From NCBI GenBank assembly GCA_949825045.1, contig OX463836.1:14918329-14982328 (forward strand): a DNA stretch of 64,000 nt, written 5' to 3'. How positions within the stretch are numbered: the first letter of the stretch is position 1; each line of letters begins with the position of its first letter. The translations under genes and the position numbers were made by a program. The stretch is from Argyresthia goedartella (Eukaryota; Arthropoda; Insecta; Lepidoptera; Argyresthiidae). Shown here piece by piece: positions 22,810 to 33,365 of the stretch. Under the pieces are notes generated by a model. It was not told the origin of the DNA. It did not search any database and was given only the letters and a program-made list of their open reading frames with translations.

Positions 22810-23799
22810 TCAAACAAACACACATAGGTACGCCTTGTATTGCCTAGCGGTACGCAATCGTGAACTCTTCACCATAAACGGTCCTGCAAAATCCGTACCA
22901 ACACCTGAAAACGGTCTGACCTCATTCACACGATCAGGGGGCAAGTCCCCCATGAGAGGTTGCATCGTGGCAGCCTTAAGTCGATAACAAGGCATGCACC
23001 GAAACACGATGTTCCGTATGACACGGCGGGCAGATAAGATCCAAAACTCCCGCTGGAGCGTGGCCAACAACGCGTTACAGCCGGCATGCGCGTTTTTAAT
23101 ATGACGATCAGTCACCAGCAATTCAACTAACTGTCCCCCCTTGGGGAGCAGAAGTGGGTGACGAGCCGAATACGACAGATTCGCATTGCGCAATCTTCCT
23201 CCTACCCGAAGTAACCCGGTCGAATCAACAAAGGGGTTGAGACGCGCGACGGCTCCCTTCAATTTCGAACGTCCACTTCGTATAATCTCCAATTCTGCCC
23301 CAAACTTCGAGGACTGTACCAACCGGACCAAATTCAATAGCGACTCGTTTCGCTCTGCCGGAGTCAGAATAGGGTTCAACGTTCGCTGATCGCGAGGAGT
23401 ACGACAATTTCGAGCGAATCTCCTAATCCAAGTGGACACGTTTATCAACTTGTCAAGTGAGCTATACCAGTCCAGCAGAAACCCGGCGTCAGGGTCCTCA
23501 GCCTTCTGGGTAACATGCACGGCCGCTCTGGGGCCATGATCCGAAGATACTACTACATGGCTGTGGGGCCAGTCCGATTCTCTCTTGGCAAGCCAGGGTG
23601 GTCCCCACCACAAATGGTGTCTAACGAGTTCAGGAGCCCGACATCCCCTGGATGCACAATCAGACGGGTTCAATTCTCCTGGTACATGTCTCCAGGTCAG
23701 TGGGACCTCAGACGACACAATCTGGGAGACACGGTTCGCAACAAAAACCTCTTCAACAAAAACTTCAGCCAGCACAAAACAATCTGGCTGTCCGTCCAC
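22810..23799 (-). pseudogene. RNase H tail and integrase N-terminus of BEL element 2
   Basis: Continues with FVANRVSQIV.., WRHVPGELNPSDCASRG, then the integrase zinc-binding HIKNAHAGCNALL..CMPCYR and GVGTDFAGP (first catalytic Asp). It ends at an in-frame TGA (22810-22812) within the integrase core. Confidence 0.88.
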
Positions 23800-25580
23800 G
23801 CGTACACCGTATCCTCCAAAACCACTGACCCACGCAACACTGTTAGAGTGTGATTCAAAAGTTTGGTCAAAAGAGCAGCCCCGGACAGTTCCAGTTTTGG
23901 AATCGTCATCCTTGTCCGAATAGGCGCTACCTTGCTTTTTGCCAAAACCAAACGCACGTCGACCTCCCCGGTGGAGGTGACGGTTCGCAAATAAACCGCT
24001 GCCGCAAACCCTCGTTCAGAGGCATCACAAAACCCGTGAAGGGTTGTCCTGTAATCCCCAGCAGGGACCAATTTCCTCGGCAGCGATACATTATTTATGT
24101 CCGATAGCGAGGTGAACATTCGCGTCCAATCAGTCAACAAATCACCTGAGAGGTGGGTGTCCCAGGTCAACTGAGCCGCCCATAGCCTTTGCATAAAACA
24201 TTTGAGAGCAAAGGTGACTGGAGAAATCCATCCATTCGGGTCGAACGTTCTCGCAATCGTTGACAGTACTGACCGCTTCGTCCAGGCCTTCGGTGTTTCT
24301 AAAACCACCCGATAGGTAAACTCATCATGGACGGGCCGGTACTGAATTCCAAGTACTGACAACATGTTAGGGTTGTCAGGATTCTCAAAAACGTGCGGGT
24401 CTTGTTGAAACTCATCTGGGAGACCAGCCATCAACTCAGGGGAGTTGGACATCCACTTACGTAGTTCATAGCCGCCTCGTTCCTGCAATTGAATGAGCTC
24501 GTCACGTCGGTCCAGAGCTTCCTCTACACTGGCTGCCCCTGTGCAGACGTCATCGACGTACAAATCTTGCTCCAGGATAGCGGAGGCTCTAGGATAGCTC
24601 ACACGGTCACGCGACGCCAACTCCCGCAGGGTACGCATCGTCAAATACGGGCTAGACCGTAACCCATACGTGTTCGTATTTAACTCATAGACCTTGACTG
24701 GCTCGGCCGTGGACTCACGCCAAAGTATCAATTGATACCTTCTGTCAGCCGGATGAATTACCGTCTGCCTAAACATCATCCGAATGTCTGCGACAAATAC
24801 AATCTGGTGCCTCCGAAAGCTCGTGAGAATATCCGAAATATCACGACTCAACTTGGGTCCCGAATGTAGACACAGATTCAGGGACATCCCGTTCGAGGTA
24901 GGTGCTGACCCATCAAAAACAACTCGAATCTTGCCGGTAGGGGTTCGTAGGACGGCATGGTGTGGAAGGAAACAATGATCCTCAGATCTCCAGTCCACAC
25001 CCGATACCGACATGTGTCCTAACGACTCATACTCCCTCATGAAATCAACATATTTTTGCTTAAATACGGCGTCCCTTGTCATCCTACGCTCCATCGACAT
25101 CAATCTCGTCTCAGCCATCTTCCTAGATTCTCCTAGTGGCGGTCGATCGGCCCTGAAAGGCAGTCGAGTTACAAAACGACCAGAACGAAGGCGACCAGTA
25201 CTATTCTGGTAAAACAACTCGCACTCTTCTTCGTCTGCGTCGACTCGACGAACGGTGGGAGGTTCCTCTATCTCCCAGAAACGTTGGATAACGTCTGACA
25301 ACGCTGAGCCAATAAGTATGCCATCTGACTCGGCAGGCCTAACCATTGGCAATGCCGGACCCATGATCACGTGACCAAACTTAGTATCCACAGCAATCAA
25401 CCCGTCCGGCTGAAGAACTCGCCGATCCGACAACAGAAACCTACCCAGAACGTCTGCTCCCAGTAGCAGGTCGACCGGGGCTGGAGTGTCAAAATCGGGA
25501 TCCGCCAACTTGAGTCCTGATGTCAGGAATCGAACGGCCGGATTCAACTTCACCAAGGGGTGTCTGTCTGCCCATGACAT
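23697..25580 (-). CDS. Protease C-terminus, RT and RNase H of BEL element 2
   Basis: 627 codons. VDLLLGADVLGRF ends the protease. RT has LPHHAVLRTPTGKIRVVFD, VADIRMMFRQ, NTYGLRSSPYL and YVDDVCTGA (active site). RNase H follows with LHGFCDASERGFAAAVYLR and YAWTDSQIVLCWL. It then goes out of frame at about 23.75 kb. Confidence 0.9.
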   Translation of the reverse strand: MSWADRHPLVKLNPAVRFLTSGLKLADPDFDTPAPVDLLLGADVLGRFLLSDRRVLQPDGLIAVDTKFGHVIMGPALPMVRPAESDGILIGSALSDVIQRFWEIEEPPTVRRVDADEEECELFYQNSTGRLRSGRFVTRLPFRADRPPLGESRKMAETRLMSMERRMTRDAVFKQKYVDFMREYESLGHMSVSGVDWRSEDHCFLPHHAVLRTPTGKIRVVFDGSAPTSNGMSLNLCLHSGPKLSRDISDILTSFRRHQIVFVADIRMMFRQTVIHPADRRYQLILWRESTAEPVKVYELNTNTYGLRSSPYLTMRTLRELASRDRVSYPRASAILEQDLYVDDVCTGAASVEEALDRRDELIQLQERGGYELRKWMSNSPELMAGLPDEFQQDPHVFENPDNPNMLSVLGIQYRPVHDEFTYRVVLETPKAWTKRSVLSTIARTFDPNGWISPVTFALKCFMQRLWAAQLTWDTHLSGDLLTDWTRMFTSLSDINNVSLPRKLVPAGDYRTTLHGFCDASERGFAAAVYLRTVTSTGEVDVRLVLAKSKVAPIRTRMTIPKLELSGAALLTKLLNHTLTVLRGSVVLEDTVYAWTDSQIVLCWLKFLLKRFLLRTVSPRLCRLRSH

Positions 25581-25887
25581 GCGTCATTACTAAAGCTTGC
25601 ACGGATGTTTTTGTCAAAATGTCATAACGTGGAGAGAACGTGATCACCGATTGACCAACTACATTCGTAACTGTAACATTCCCCACGCCCCGTATTGATT
25701 TATTATACCTATTTACCTTGAGGCCCAACCATTTTGCTAAATCATTCGATACAATGCAGCCCTGAGCTCCAGAATCTAATAGGGCGCGAACGTATGTTGG
25801 GTTGCCCGCCAAATCCCAAACAAGCACAGAGGCGATCGGTAACACCACCGTCTCCGGTTGGGGGGCAACCAATGGTTGGGCCGCCAA
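25489..25887 (-). CDS. Aspartic protease of BEL element 2 (partial frame)
   Basis: In the same frame as Gag, right after its TAG. Contains RALLDSGAQGCIVSNDLA, the catalytic DSG motif with the usual following strand. It has no ATG of its own at the start, so it needs stop read-through or represents decay. It runs out of frame near 25.55 kb, where the next frame takes over. Confidence 0.85.
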   Translation of the reverse strand: MAAQPLVAPQPETVVLPIASVLVWDLAGNPTYVRALLDSGAQGCIVSNDLAKWLGLKVNRYNKSIRGVGNVTVTNVVGQSVITFSPRYDILTKTSVQALVMTHVMGRQTPLGEVESGRSIPDIRTQVGGSRF

Positions 25888-25890
25888 TTC

Positions 25891-27696
25891 CTAGCGAGGA
25901 CCCCCGGGGCCCCACTGTGCCTGTAACCGATCAGGTATGCAGCTATACGCCAGAGGGTCCCATTGTACAAATGGCCCACGCGCCAGTTCCATTCCCAACC
26001 TACGATTCCCCGTAAAGGGGGGTGGGCGTGAATTCAACCGTGGCCGCTCCATGAGCGGGGGGGACATCACATGTGACCGACGAGGACGAGGCGACGAGCG
26101 GGGCGACAACTGAGGCGGCGTCCGAACCGCACCCGCATAGCTCGAAGGTGTCCCATGCCACCCTCCCGTTACGGCCTGCTCAACACATCCAATGTCCCGC
26201 TGGGTCGGATGCTGAGTCGCAACCGAAAACTCAGGGCCCCCCATGTAATGGTCCTGAGTGCGGCCCTGCACCCTGGTACTGCCCTGTGCACGTGGGGACG
26301 TTGGCCCCTGAGTTGCGCTCCGAGTCGCAAACGAATTCTCAGGGCCCCATGCCGTGTCACCCTGGGTACGGCCCTGTGGACGTGGGGACGTTGGCCCCTG
26401 AGTTGCGCTCCGAGTCGCAAACGAATTCTCAGGGCCCCATGCCGTGTCACCCTGGATACGGCCCTGTGGAGGCTGTTGGCCGGACCGGTTCATGCACAAC
26501 AGATTGTTGTGGGCCCCACCACAATATCCGCACATTTTTGTGCGCGTGCAGTCCCTAGCCATGTGTGGCCCGAGGCACAGGAAACACCAGCTCCGCTGCT
26601 TGGCCATCCGGCGCCGTCCCTGAACCCTAAGTTCCCCGAACTTATTGCAATTGGCCACAGCATGGCCAATCTGCCTACAACATGGGCAGGTCTCACCATG
26701 TGGGGTCAATTCGCTCACAGTCCCATACGACTGCCGGTTGGTGCGGTCCTTCCTCGTCGGAGGGCCCCTACTCACAGCGCTCCCGGCAGCTCTCTGTGGC
26801 TCCGAAGGATGGGTGACCGTCAACCCCAAATTCTCTGCCCGTCGAGCCTCCTCTTCCAAGAATCCGACCAAGTCGGAGAAGGCGGGCAGGTCCTCGGCCG
26901 ACCTCCCGTGAGACTGTTCGAAACGAGTCTGCACGTCAGCGGGTAGGCGGGAAAGTACAATGTACAACAGTAGGTACGACCATTCACCAACCGGAAGTCC
27001 AAGATTCTCTAGAGCCTTGGTGACGGACAACAATGGGTTCAAAACCTCCGTCTGTATGGCCCCGACCTTGTTCACAACCGGGATACTAAACAAACGGTTC
27101 AGTTGGGCATCGGCCAACCTCCGTTTGTTATGGTAACGTCTGACCAACAATTGCCTGGCCGTTTCATAGTTACCCTCCGTAACTGTCAAATGAGCGACCA
27201 GCTCCCTAGGCTCACCCCTCAATGCTGCCACCAGCTGAGCCATCTTGACAGACTTGGTAATGTCCGATCGCATGTGCACCAAACTGTCGAACAGATTGAT
27301 GAAGCTCATCCATTCACCGGACACTCCGTCAAAAGTAGGCATAGTTATGGCAGGTAACCTGGACCCCGAACCCTGAAGCGGCAGAGGTGCTTCAATGTCA
27401 CCACCATGGCTGGACTCGCGCTGTCTACGTATATCCGCAGCCTTCTGCGTGATAGCAGCTGCCATCTCCATACATTGGTCGACATCCCCTATCAACCATG
27501 ACAGCCTGTCAGGTGCGCAACCATCAACTGATTCCGCCTGCGCGGACAATTCGAGCACCCTATTGTAACGTTCCTTAACGTCCATAGACCGCTCCAATAC
27601 CACATCATGCCTATCTAAACGGTCTATCAGACCGTGTGCGGAGGAAAACCATCTGAGTTCCTTAGAAACACCCTTCTGGATTTCAGATAACGACAT
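25891..27696 (-). CDS. Gag of BEL element 2
   Basis: 601 codons, ATG to TAG, intact. The N-terminal helical part (MSLSEIQKGVSKELRWF..) is followed by the core FDGVSGEWMSFINLFDSLV and LRGEP.., then cysteine knuckles CPCCRQIGHAVANC, CFLCLGPHMARDC and CGYCGGAHNNLLC. A Pro/Gly-rich tail contains a ~28-residue tandem repeat (QGDTAWGPENSFATRSATQG, at least two copies, DNA period about 84). It forms the element's particle and binds its RNA. The frame continues past the TAG stop directly into the protease. Confidence 0.9.
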   Translation of the reverse strand: MSLSEIQKGVSKELRWFSSAHGLIDRLDRHDVVLERSMDVKERYNRVLELSAQAESVDGCAPDRLSWLIGDVDQCMEMAAAITQKAADIRRQRESSHGGDIEAPLPLQGSGSRLPAITMPTFDGVSGEWMSFINLFDSLVHMRSDITKSVKMAQLVAALRGEPRELVAHLTVTEGNYETARQLLVRRYHNKRRLADAQLNRLFSIPVVNKVGAIQTEVLNPLLSVTKALENLGLPVGEWSYLLLYIVLSRLPADVQTRFEQSHGRSAEDLPAFSDLVGFLEEEARRAENLGLTVTHPSEPQRAAGSAVSRGPPTRKDRTNRQSYGTVSELTPHGETCPCCRQIGHAVANCNKFGELRVQGRRRMAKQRSWCFLCLGPHMARDCTRTKMCGYCGGAHNNLLCMNRSGQQPPQGRIQGDTAWGPENSFATRSATQGPTSPRPQGRTQGDTAWGPENSFATRSATQGPTSPRAQGSTRVQGRTQDHYMGGPEFSVATQHPTQRDIGCVEQAVTGGWHGTPSSYAGAVRTPPQLSPRSSPRPRRSHVMSPPLMERPRLNSRPPPFTGNRRLGMELARGPFVQWDPLAYSCIPDRLQAQWGPGGPR

Positions 27697-28201
27697 GATC
27701 GGAACGATACTTACTCACAATTTGCAGTAACTCAATTTTATTGGACCCTCCAGTCTACAACCCAAACGAGGGAACCCTAAACCACAACTTAAACAATGTT
27801 GTTTTCCTTAAACAATAGGAACCGAGTTTTATATCTATATAAATTCTGTAAATACAATTTAGTTTCCCTTTATCATTATAACACACACAGATAGTCAATA
27901 TTAGTTCAAGATATAAATTGCTATAAACTGAAAACAATGTAATAGCCTGCTATCAATAGATGTAACTACCTATGTTAACTAACTGGTTGACTAACTGGTA
28001 ATTCAATGCAAATTTCAATTCAATATCTGTCTGTCTACTACCAGCAATAGACTTATAGCTTACAATACTACCAATCTATGTGGATATAGGAACAACCAAG
28101 TACCTAACCGCCTATACCTACAGATTGATAGTCCCAAATCGTGCCTTCCTGGAGCCCTTGACGGCTGCAAATCTCAGGAAGCCACGCTCTAGCTACCAAA
28201 A

Positions 28202-28747
28202 TGTTCAGGCTTCTCAGCACCTAATGACCTCGTAGGGGCCCATCAGCTACGAGGTAGCGTAACGATCAGTTGCCGAGAAGTGTGAACGTCGGCGATTCAC
28301 CGAGCTGAAGTAATTGGGGTCGATCTAACCTGGTCTGTGCTTCGGTCCCGTCAACCTCCTGTCTCTCTGCAAGGCCCGGGTGCACCCTAGGCTCTTCTTG
28401 GTAGACAGGTTCTTCAGCCAACCTCCTATGACTGGCGGGCCAGCTTCAATGAGCACAGTGTTCCAACACAGGTTATGTTACGTGGTAAAAACCAATCGGC
28501 CACGTAAATGCGAACTTTATCTGGTTCGGGGAACCACAACACACTCAGCTATATAGACAATCCTGAGGGAAACCCGAATACATTCCAGATGGCTTGCGAT
28601 TTAATTTCAATACCCTAACCAAAACGCGTTTACTTTGCGAGGGCTTTCGTCTGTCAGTTGTCAAAAAACTGCTAGGTTGGCAGCTAACGTCAAATTCAAA
28701 ATGGCCGTTCAGAAACCATCGATCGAATATCGATTTGGAATCGAACA
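28202..28747 (-). repeat. 5' LTR of BEL element 2
   Basis: 546 bp; element transcription would start here and run toward lower coordinates. Gag begins about 500 bases inside. Confidence 0.93.
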
Positions 28748-28982
28748 ATAGGCTTTTCCACTTAGGATCCTAGCGATACCACACACTTCTAAATCGGTTC
28801 AGGCTTTAAGAAGTTGTGCTGGAATTAAGAAAAATAACCACATGAACCCTGAAACCAGTGCACTCCATTTTTTGGGGCAGTCGTGTTAAAATATTACCAA
28901 ACATGTTTTGTTAGTTTAGGAGTCCTTTACCCATATTTACCATATTCATCATATCCCACATATTTGTGGCATATGATGAATA

Positions 28983-29832
28983 TGGTTGATAGCAAATTGC
29001 AGTGGGGACCCCACATAGATAAATTGGCTGGTAAATTAAGTTCTGCGGCTTACGTTGTTAGGAACATCAGACAAAGCACGGATGTGGCTACATCTAGGCT
29101 AGTATATTTTAGTTACTTTCATAGTGTGATGTCCTATGGTATCTTGTTGTGGGGGAAAGCAGCGGATATTCAAATTATTTTTATTTTACAGAAATGAGCT
29201 ATTCGAGCAATTTATAATTTAAAACGAACAGACTCCTTAAGAGAGCTTTTTAAAGAAATTGACATACTAACAGTAGCTAGTCAATTTATTTTCGAAAATA
29301 TAATGTATGTACGCAAGAACCTTACAACATTTTCCAAACTTAGCGATAGCTGTAATGTTAACCTAAGAAATAATCACAGACTGTGTGCGCCCCGATTTAG
29401 ACTCGCGAAGGTTAGCAATTCTTTCAAGGGTCAGTGTATTCTCTACTAAAATAAGATACCTCTGGAGATTTTGAAATTGCCATTTGAGCAATTTAAAAAG
29501 CATGTTAAAGCGACTTTGTCAAAAAAGGGATATAACAATATTCAAGATTACTTAAATGACAGGACTGTATGGGGTTAATCTAGCTCAACACAGGCCTTGC
29601 TGTTAATAATTTTGTAATTATTTATTCCTGCTTATTAATCATAATATTTAAAATTTTCATATTTGTAATAGTTAAGCACAACCTATTTTTAAAAGAGATC
29701 TAAAAATCAATCTGTGGGAGTTTCTACGCCCTCCTTCTCCCACAGTGGTCCAATGTAGAGAAGAGGCAAAATTGACGTTTGCTAAGTATATGTAAATATC
29801 TACAGTAATAAAGTACTTTGACTTTGACTTTG
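28983..29832 (+). mobile_element. Jockey-like non-LTR element, 5'-truncated copy 2
   Basis: Codes, with stops and shifts, for the RT C-terminal region (KLAGKLSSAAYVVRNIRQ, YFHSVMSYGILLWG) then a 3' UTR ending ATCTACAGTAATAAAGTAC and a TTTGACT tail. Close relative of 63425-64000. Confidence 0.85.
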
Positions 29833-30237
29833 TAAAGTGCTCTCTCGTATCACCATTAGTACCTACGTGTCTTATCTGTACGGTTCACTTTTCATATTCT
29901 ATAGTTTTCATACAAAAGTCGGGTAAAGTAAAAAATAATGTTCTAAATTAGATTTGTATTTAGTTGATATTATGCATACTTACCGATGATACGTCACGCC
30001 ACTATCTTTTTTCTTCGTAGTAGTCGCATTTTTACAATATCGCAAGACGCAAGAAGGCATTTTCGAACTGTTTTTAGTCACCATATCCTCATGCGGTCGC
30101 TATGAGCGCTGGCGAGGGACTAATGACTAAAGGTAAAGGGAATAACGCCGGTTGGCGTTAGGTCATGGCGCAAAGAAATGGTTCGCGGTTCCACGCGATA
30201 GTAATAGTAGTTCAATGATTGTCATACTCATCCCAAT
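29833..30237. other. Intron sequence, nothing recognised
   Basis: No exon or repeat that I can match. Confidence 0.4.
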
Positions 30238-30481
30238 ATAATAATAATAATAATAATAGCTTGGACACTATTTACACACATTGATCTAGCCCCAAACTAG
30301 GATTCACTGTATCTTGGGTACTAGACAACGATACACATACTTATATAGATAAATATTATACATAGATAGATAAACAACCATGACTAGGGTACAGACATCC
30401 GCTCTCATCAAACAAATATTTGCCCCCACCGGGACTCGAACCCGGGACCCTTGGCTTCGTAGGCAGAGTCACTGCCGACTA
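30238..30481 (-). mobile_element. SINE family A, minus strand, head truncated
   Basis: (ATA)n tail at the left, then the family body and the reverse-complemented B box (GGACTCGAACCCGGGA). Stops at CACTGCCGACT, lacking the outermost head. Confidence 0.8.
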
Positions 30482-30784
30482 TTGACATGTTGTTGAAACG
30501 CATCGTCCTAGTATCGAAACTGTTTGGTTACTAACTACGCACAGCCGCTATAATAGGCCGCTACCAACAAGGAGGTTGGATGTAAATGTCAATCAATGAC
30601 AAAGGAGTTTCTTGACTGATGGCTACTAAGGAATCTTTGCGTTTTCCTCATTTTCTTTGTACCTAAACCTCCTCCGGACTGAGGAGAATATAACCAAATA
30701 GGAGTTAAACAATCTGGTCGGGCCATTTTCGAGTTTTAGTGGGACTAACGCTCAGTTATTTATTTTTATAATGTACTTAAATTA
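30482..30784. other. Intron sequence between two SINEs
   Basis: No gene or matched repeat. Confidence 0.35.
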
Positions 30785-31038
30785 AATAATAATAATACCT
30801 TGGACACTATTAACACACATTGATCTAGCCCTAAACTAGGATTCCCTATATCTTGGGTACTAGACAACGATACTCATACTTATATAGATAAATATTATAC
30901 TTAGATAGATAAAAAAACATGACTAGGGTACAAACATCCGTTCTCATCAAACAAATATTCGCCCCCACCGGGACTCGAACCCGGGACCCTTGGTTTTGTA
31001 GGCAAGGGTCACTGTCGACTCCGGCCATTCGGGTCGTC
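30785..31038 (-). mobile_element. SINE family A, minus strand, full head
   Basis: Ends on the right with GGCCATTCGGGTCGTC, the reverse of the tRNA-like head GACGACCCGAATGGCC. Both promoter boxes present, AT-rich tail at left. It is followed by AAATTGAATGTAATGAAATG and an A-run. Confidence 0.8.
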
Positions 31039-31202
31039 AAATTGAATGTAATGAAATGAAATAAAAATAAAATTAATTACAAAAAAAAAAAAATTGGAAA
31101 AGATACAAAAATTTGAAACTGATTCTCGGGGTCCGGAAGCAATGTATGTAAACGATTTTGTTATTTTACTTTTAGCCCATATCCCTTCATATCATCACAG
31201 TT

Positions 31203-31265
31203 GCGGCGATGGGCTAGCCCCTGCCAAACCGAATGGGAAAAGCCATGACGCCATGTTGTTTTTTT
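31203..31265 (+). repeat. Dispersed repeat tail next to exon 6 acceptor
   Basis: GGCGATGGGCTAGCCC and GGGAAAAGCCATGACG match 48070-48175. The repeat's T-rich end merges with the pyrimidine tract of the exon 6 acceptor at 31271-31272. Confidence 0.55.
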
Positions 31266-31272
31266 GTCCCAG

Positions 31273-31396
31273 GAATGTCCAGACCGCGTATTCGGGTCCA
31301 CTGAGGGCGTCATGTACCAACAGAGAATATCGAAACAAGATGTCCTCTTGTATTGGAGAAAGACTGTCTGCAAAATGATGCCGCTGTATTTTGATA
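31273..31396 (+). CDS. CD36-like receptor, exon 6 of visible set
   Basis: Acceptor ttttttgtcccag, donor gtaagt. 41 codons plus one base: ECPDRVFGSTEGVMY.. to TVCKMMPLYFD. The two cysteines belong to the conserved disulfide region. Phase 0 at the start fits exon 5, and the single trailing base fits exon 7, which begins with two bases. Skipping it would put exon 7 out of frame. The acceptor tract directly follows a dispersed repeat tail. The donor is followed within about 30 bases by a 45-bp minisatellite whose open frames run through the exon and hide its true end. Confidence 0.9.
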
Positions 31397-31424
31397 GTAA
31401 GTTTAATTCAACTCATTACCAACG

Positions 31425-31810
31425 AGCCACGACGGATGGAAAAGAACGGAACTCATTTCATTATCTACCCACAAGCCACAACACGGAACTCATTTCGTTA
31501 CCCACGACCCACGACGGACGGAACGGAATGGAACTCATTTCACTACCCACGACCCACGACGGACGGAATGGAACGGAACTCATTTCACTACCCACGACCC
31601 ACGACGGACGGAACGGAACGGAACTCATTTCACTACCCACGACCCACGTCGGACGGAATGGAACGGAACTCATTTCACTACCCACGACCCACGACGGACG
31701 GAACGGAACGGAACTCATTTCACTACCCACGACCCACGTCGGACGGAATGGAACGGAACTCATTTCACTACCCACGACCCACGACGGACGGGACGGAACG
31801 GAACTCATTT
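31425..31810 (+). repeat. 45-bp minisatellite, block 1
   Basis: About eight copies of a 45-bp unit (GGAACTCATTTCACTACCCA + CGACCCACGACGGACGGAA..). As 45 is divisible by three it is open in several frames on both strands, e.g. the peptide TELISLPTTHDGRNG, but there is no sign of real coding. Starts just after exon 6. Confidence 0.9.
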
Positions 31811-32262
31811 TATTTTTTTATTTTATTTTATTTATTGCAAAACACAACACGTGATTCGTGATGTGTGTAAGTTTCCATGCAATATTTTATGTAGGGTGAT
31901 TAGACTGCTAATAGATCTGCGAGTTTCCAAAGAATTCAATCCGTAGTGTTTAAGTCGCGTTTCGTAACAGCGAAGTTTGTATTTTAGGTTATTACGGTAT
32001 GTCATTATTCTAAGGAACCTTGCTTGTATTTTTTCTATGGTATCAATGTGTACTTTATAAAAGGGACTCCAGACCACAGAACAGTATTCCAATTTGCTTC
32101 GGATAAAGCTGTTAAACAGTGTTATCAAGGAGCGAGGGTTACGGAGGTCTTTACTTATTCTAGAGAGGAAACCTAGCAATTTGTTACACGAGGATTTTAG
32201 ATGTACATAATGCGCCCTGAAGTTTAATTCCGTGTCCAGTATCACTCCCAGTATCACTCCCT
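31811..32262 (-). mobile_element. 5'-truncated non-LTR insertion splitting the minisatellite
   Basis: A 141-codon minus frame (31832-32257) reads GVILDTELNFRAHY.., LFNSFIRSKLEYCSVVWSPF and IEKIQARFLR, the thumb/C-terminal region of a jockey/CR1-type RT. It ends in AATAAA and an A-rich tail at the left edge. The minisatellite resumes directly at 32263. Confidence 0.8.
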
Positions 32263-32490
32263 TTTATTATCTACCCACGAGCCACGACGGACGGAACGGA
32301 ACGGAACTCATTTCACTACGCACGACCTACGACGGACGGAACGGAACGGAACGGAACTCATTTCACTACCCACAACCCACGACAGACGGTACGGAATGGA
32401 ACTCATTTCATTATCTACCCAAGAGCCACGACGGATGGAACGCAACGGAACTCATTTCATTATCTACCCATGAGCCCCCACGGCAGCTTG
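32263..32490 (+). repeat. 45-bp minisatellite, block 2
   Basis: More variable copies of the same unit, with TTATCTACCCACGAGCCACG variants. Originally one array with 31425-31810. Confidence 0.85.
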
Positions 32491-32670
32491 AATACATCTG
32501 ACAGTCGAGTTGACCACTAGCCTAACTGGCCTCTCCATCAAAGCGCACTTAGCCAACGTGGTTGAGTATGGCTCAATATTACTCGTATCCGGTGTGCTGG
32601 ACCTCACGCGCTGCAATTATAGTTCGGCCGTCACGGTTATGCGGAAATATCTTATTACCTACTTTAGATA

Positions 32671-33024
32671 TGTCACCGTAAGATTGTCAAAACAGTTAGT
32701 TTATAAACTATTTGTAAACCATCGACAAATTATAAACCAGACCGATAGGGTTTATAATTTACGTTTCTTTTGTTCTCACATGTCAACCAAACACGAAGAA
32801 TATTCGTGGGCTTCGCTGCGCTCGCCCCCTCTTCAGTCTTCACCTAAGCTGTATTTCGTTTGCAATTGAAGTTTAAACCAGTTCACAATTTAACGGTTTT
32901 ATTATAAACTAACGCTCCGTATCGTAAGCAGCACGGTACAGTTTACAATTTATCGATAGTTTGTAAACTAACAAGAAAAAAAGTTAGATCATAAACTAAC
33001 GGTTTTGACAATCTTACGCTGACA
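32671..33024. mobile_element. MITE of the TGTCACCGTAAGATTGTCAA family, copy 3
   Basis: Left TGTCACCGTAAGATTGTCAA and right (inverted) TGTCAGCGTAAGATTGTCAA pair over about 35 bases. Family R block inside (32775-32872). Confidence 0.65.
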
Positions 33025-33365
33025 TGTATAAGCTAGGATTGCATTCCAATTTTAAATACCTACGTGATTTTACTACTGATAGTTTTGGTGCATTGATAAT
33101 ATTGGGTATTTCAGTCACTGACAATATATTTTTTCCTTAACTTTTTCGAACCTTTTTTAAAGTCAGCAACACTGGTTTAATTGCTATATACCACAGACTA
33201 TATAGAGATACTCTATATACAACTTGACGGCGAAGGGAAATGTCATGAGGAAATATCTTTTCTGAATAAGGGGGATCTTCTTGTTGTGGTGGTCTCTCAG
33301 CTCATCACTCCAACGTTTTCTAGGACGGCCTCCTTGATAAACAACGGTTTATATATTTTTTCCAG

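Larger units (their letters stand above)
21425..28747 (-). mobile_element. BEL-type LTR retrotransposon 2
   Basis: 546-bp LTRs (TGTTCAGG..GAACA) differ at one base. The target duplication ATAGG is at 21420-21424 and 28748-28752. Minus-strand coding order: long Gag with knuckles, aspartic protease (DSGAQ), RT (YVDD), RNase H, integrase. Coding is broken by a TAG between Gag and protease, frame changes near 25.55 and 23.75 kb, and a TGA inside integrase. A candidate primer-binding site, TGGTAGCTAGAGCG (28185-28198), follows the 5' LTR. Antisense in receptor intron 5. Confidence 0.95.

Noticed and set aside
31264..31861. Long open frames with the repeated peptide TELISLPTTHDGRNG
   Set aside because: They arise from a 45-bp minisatellite whose length is a multiple of three. 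They read on both strands and start inside a real receptor exon that ends at a donor (31396).
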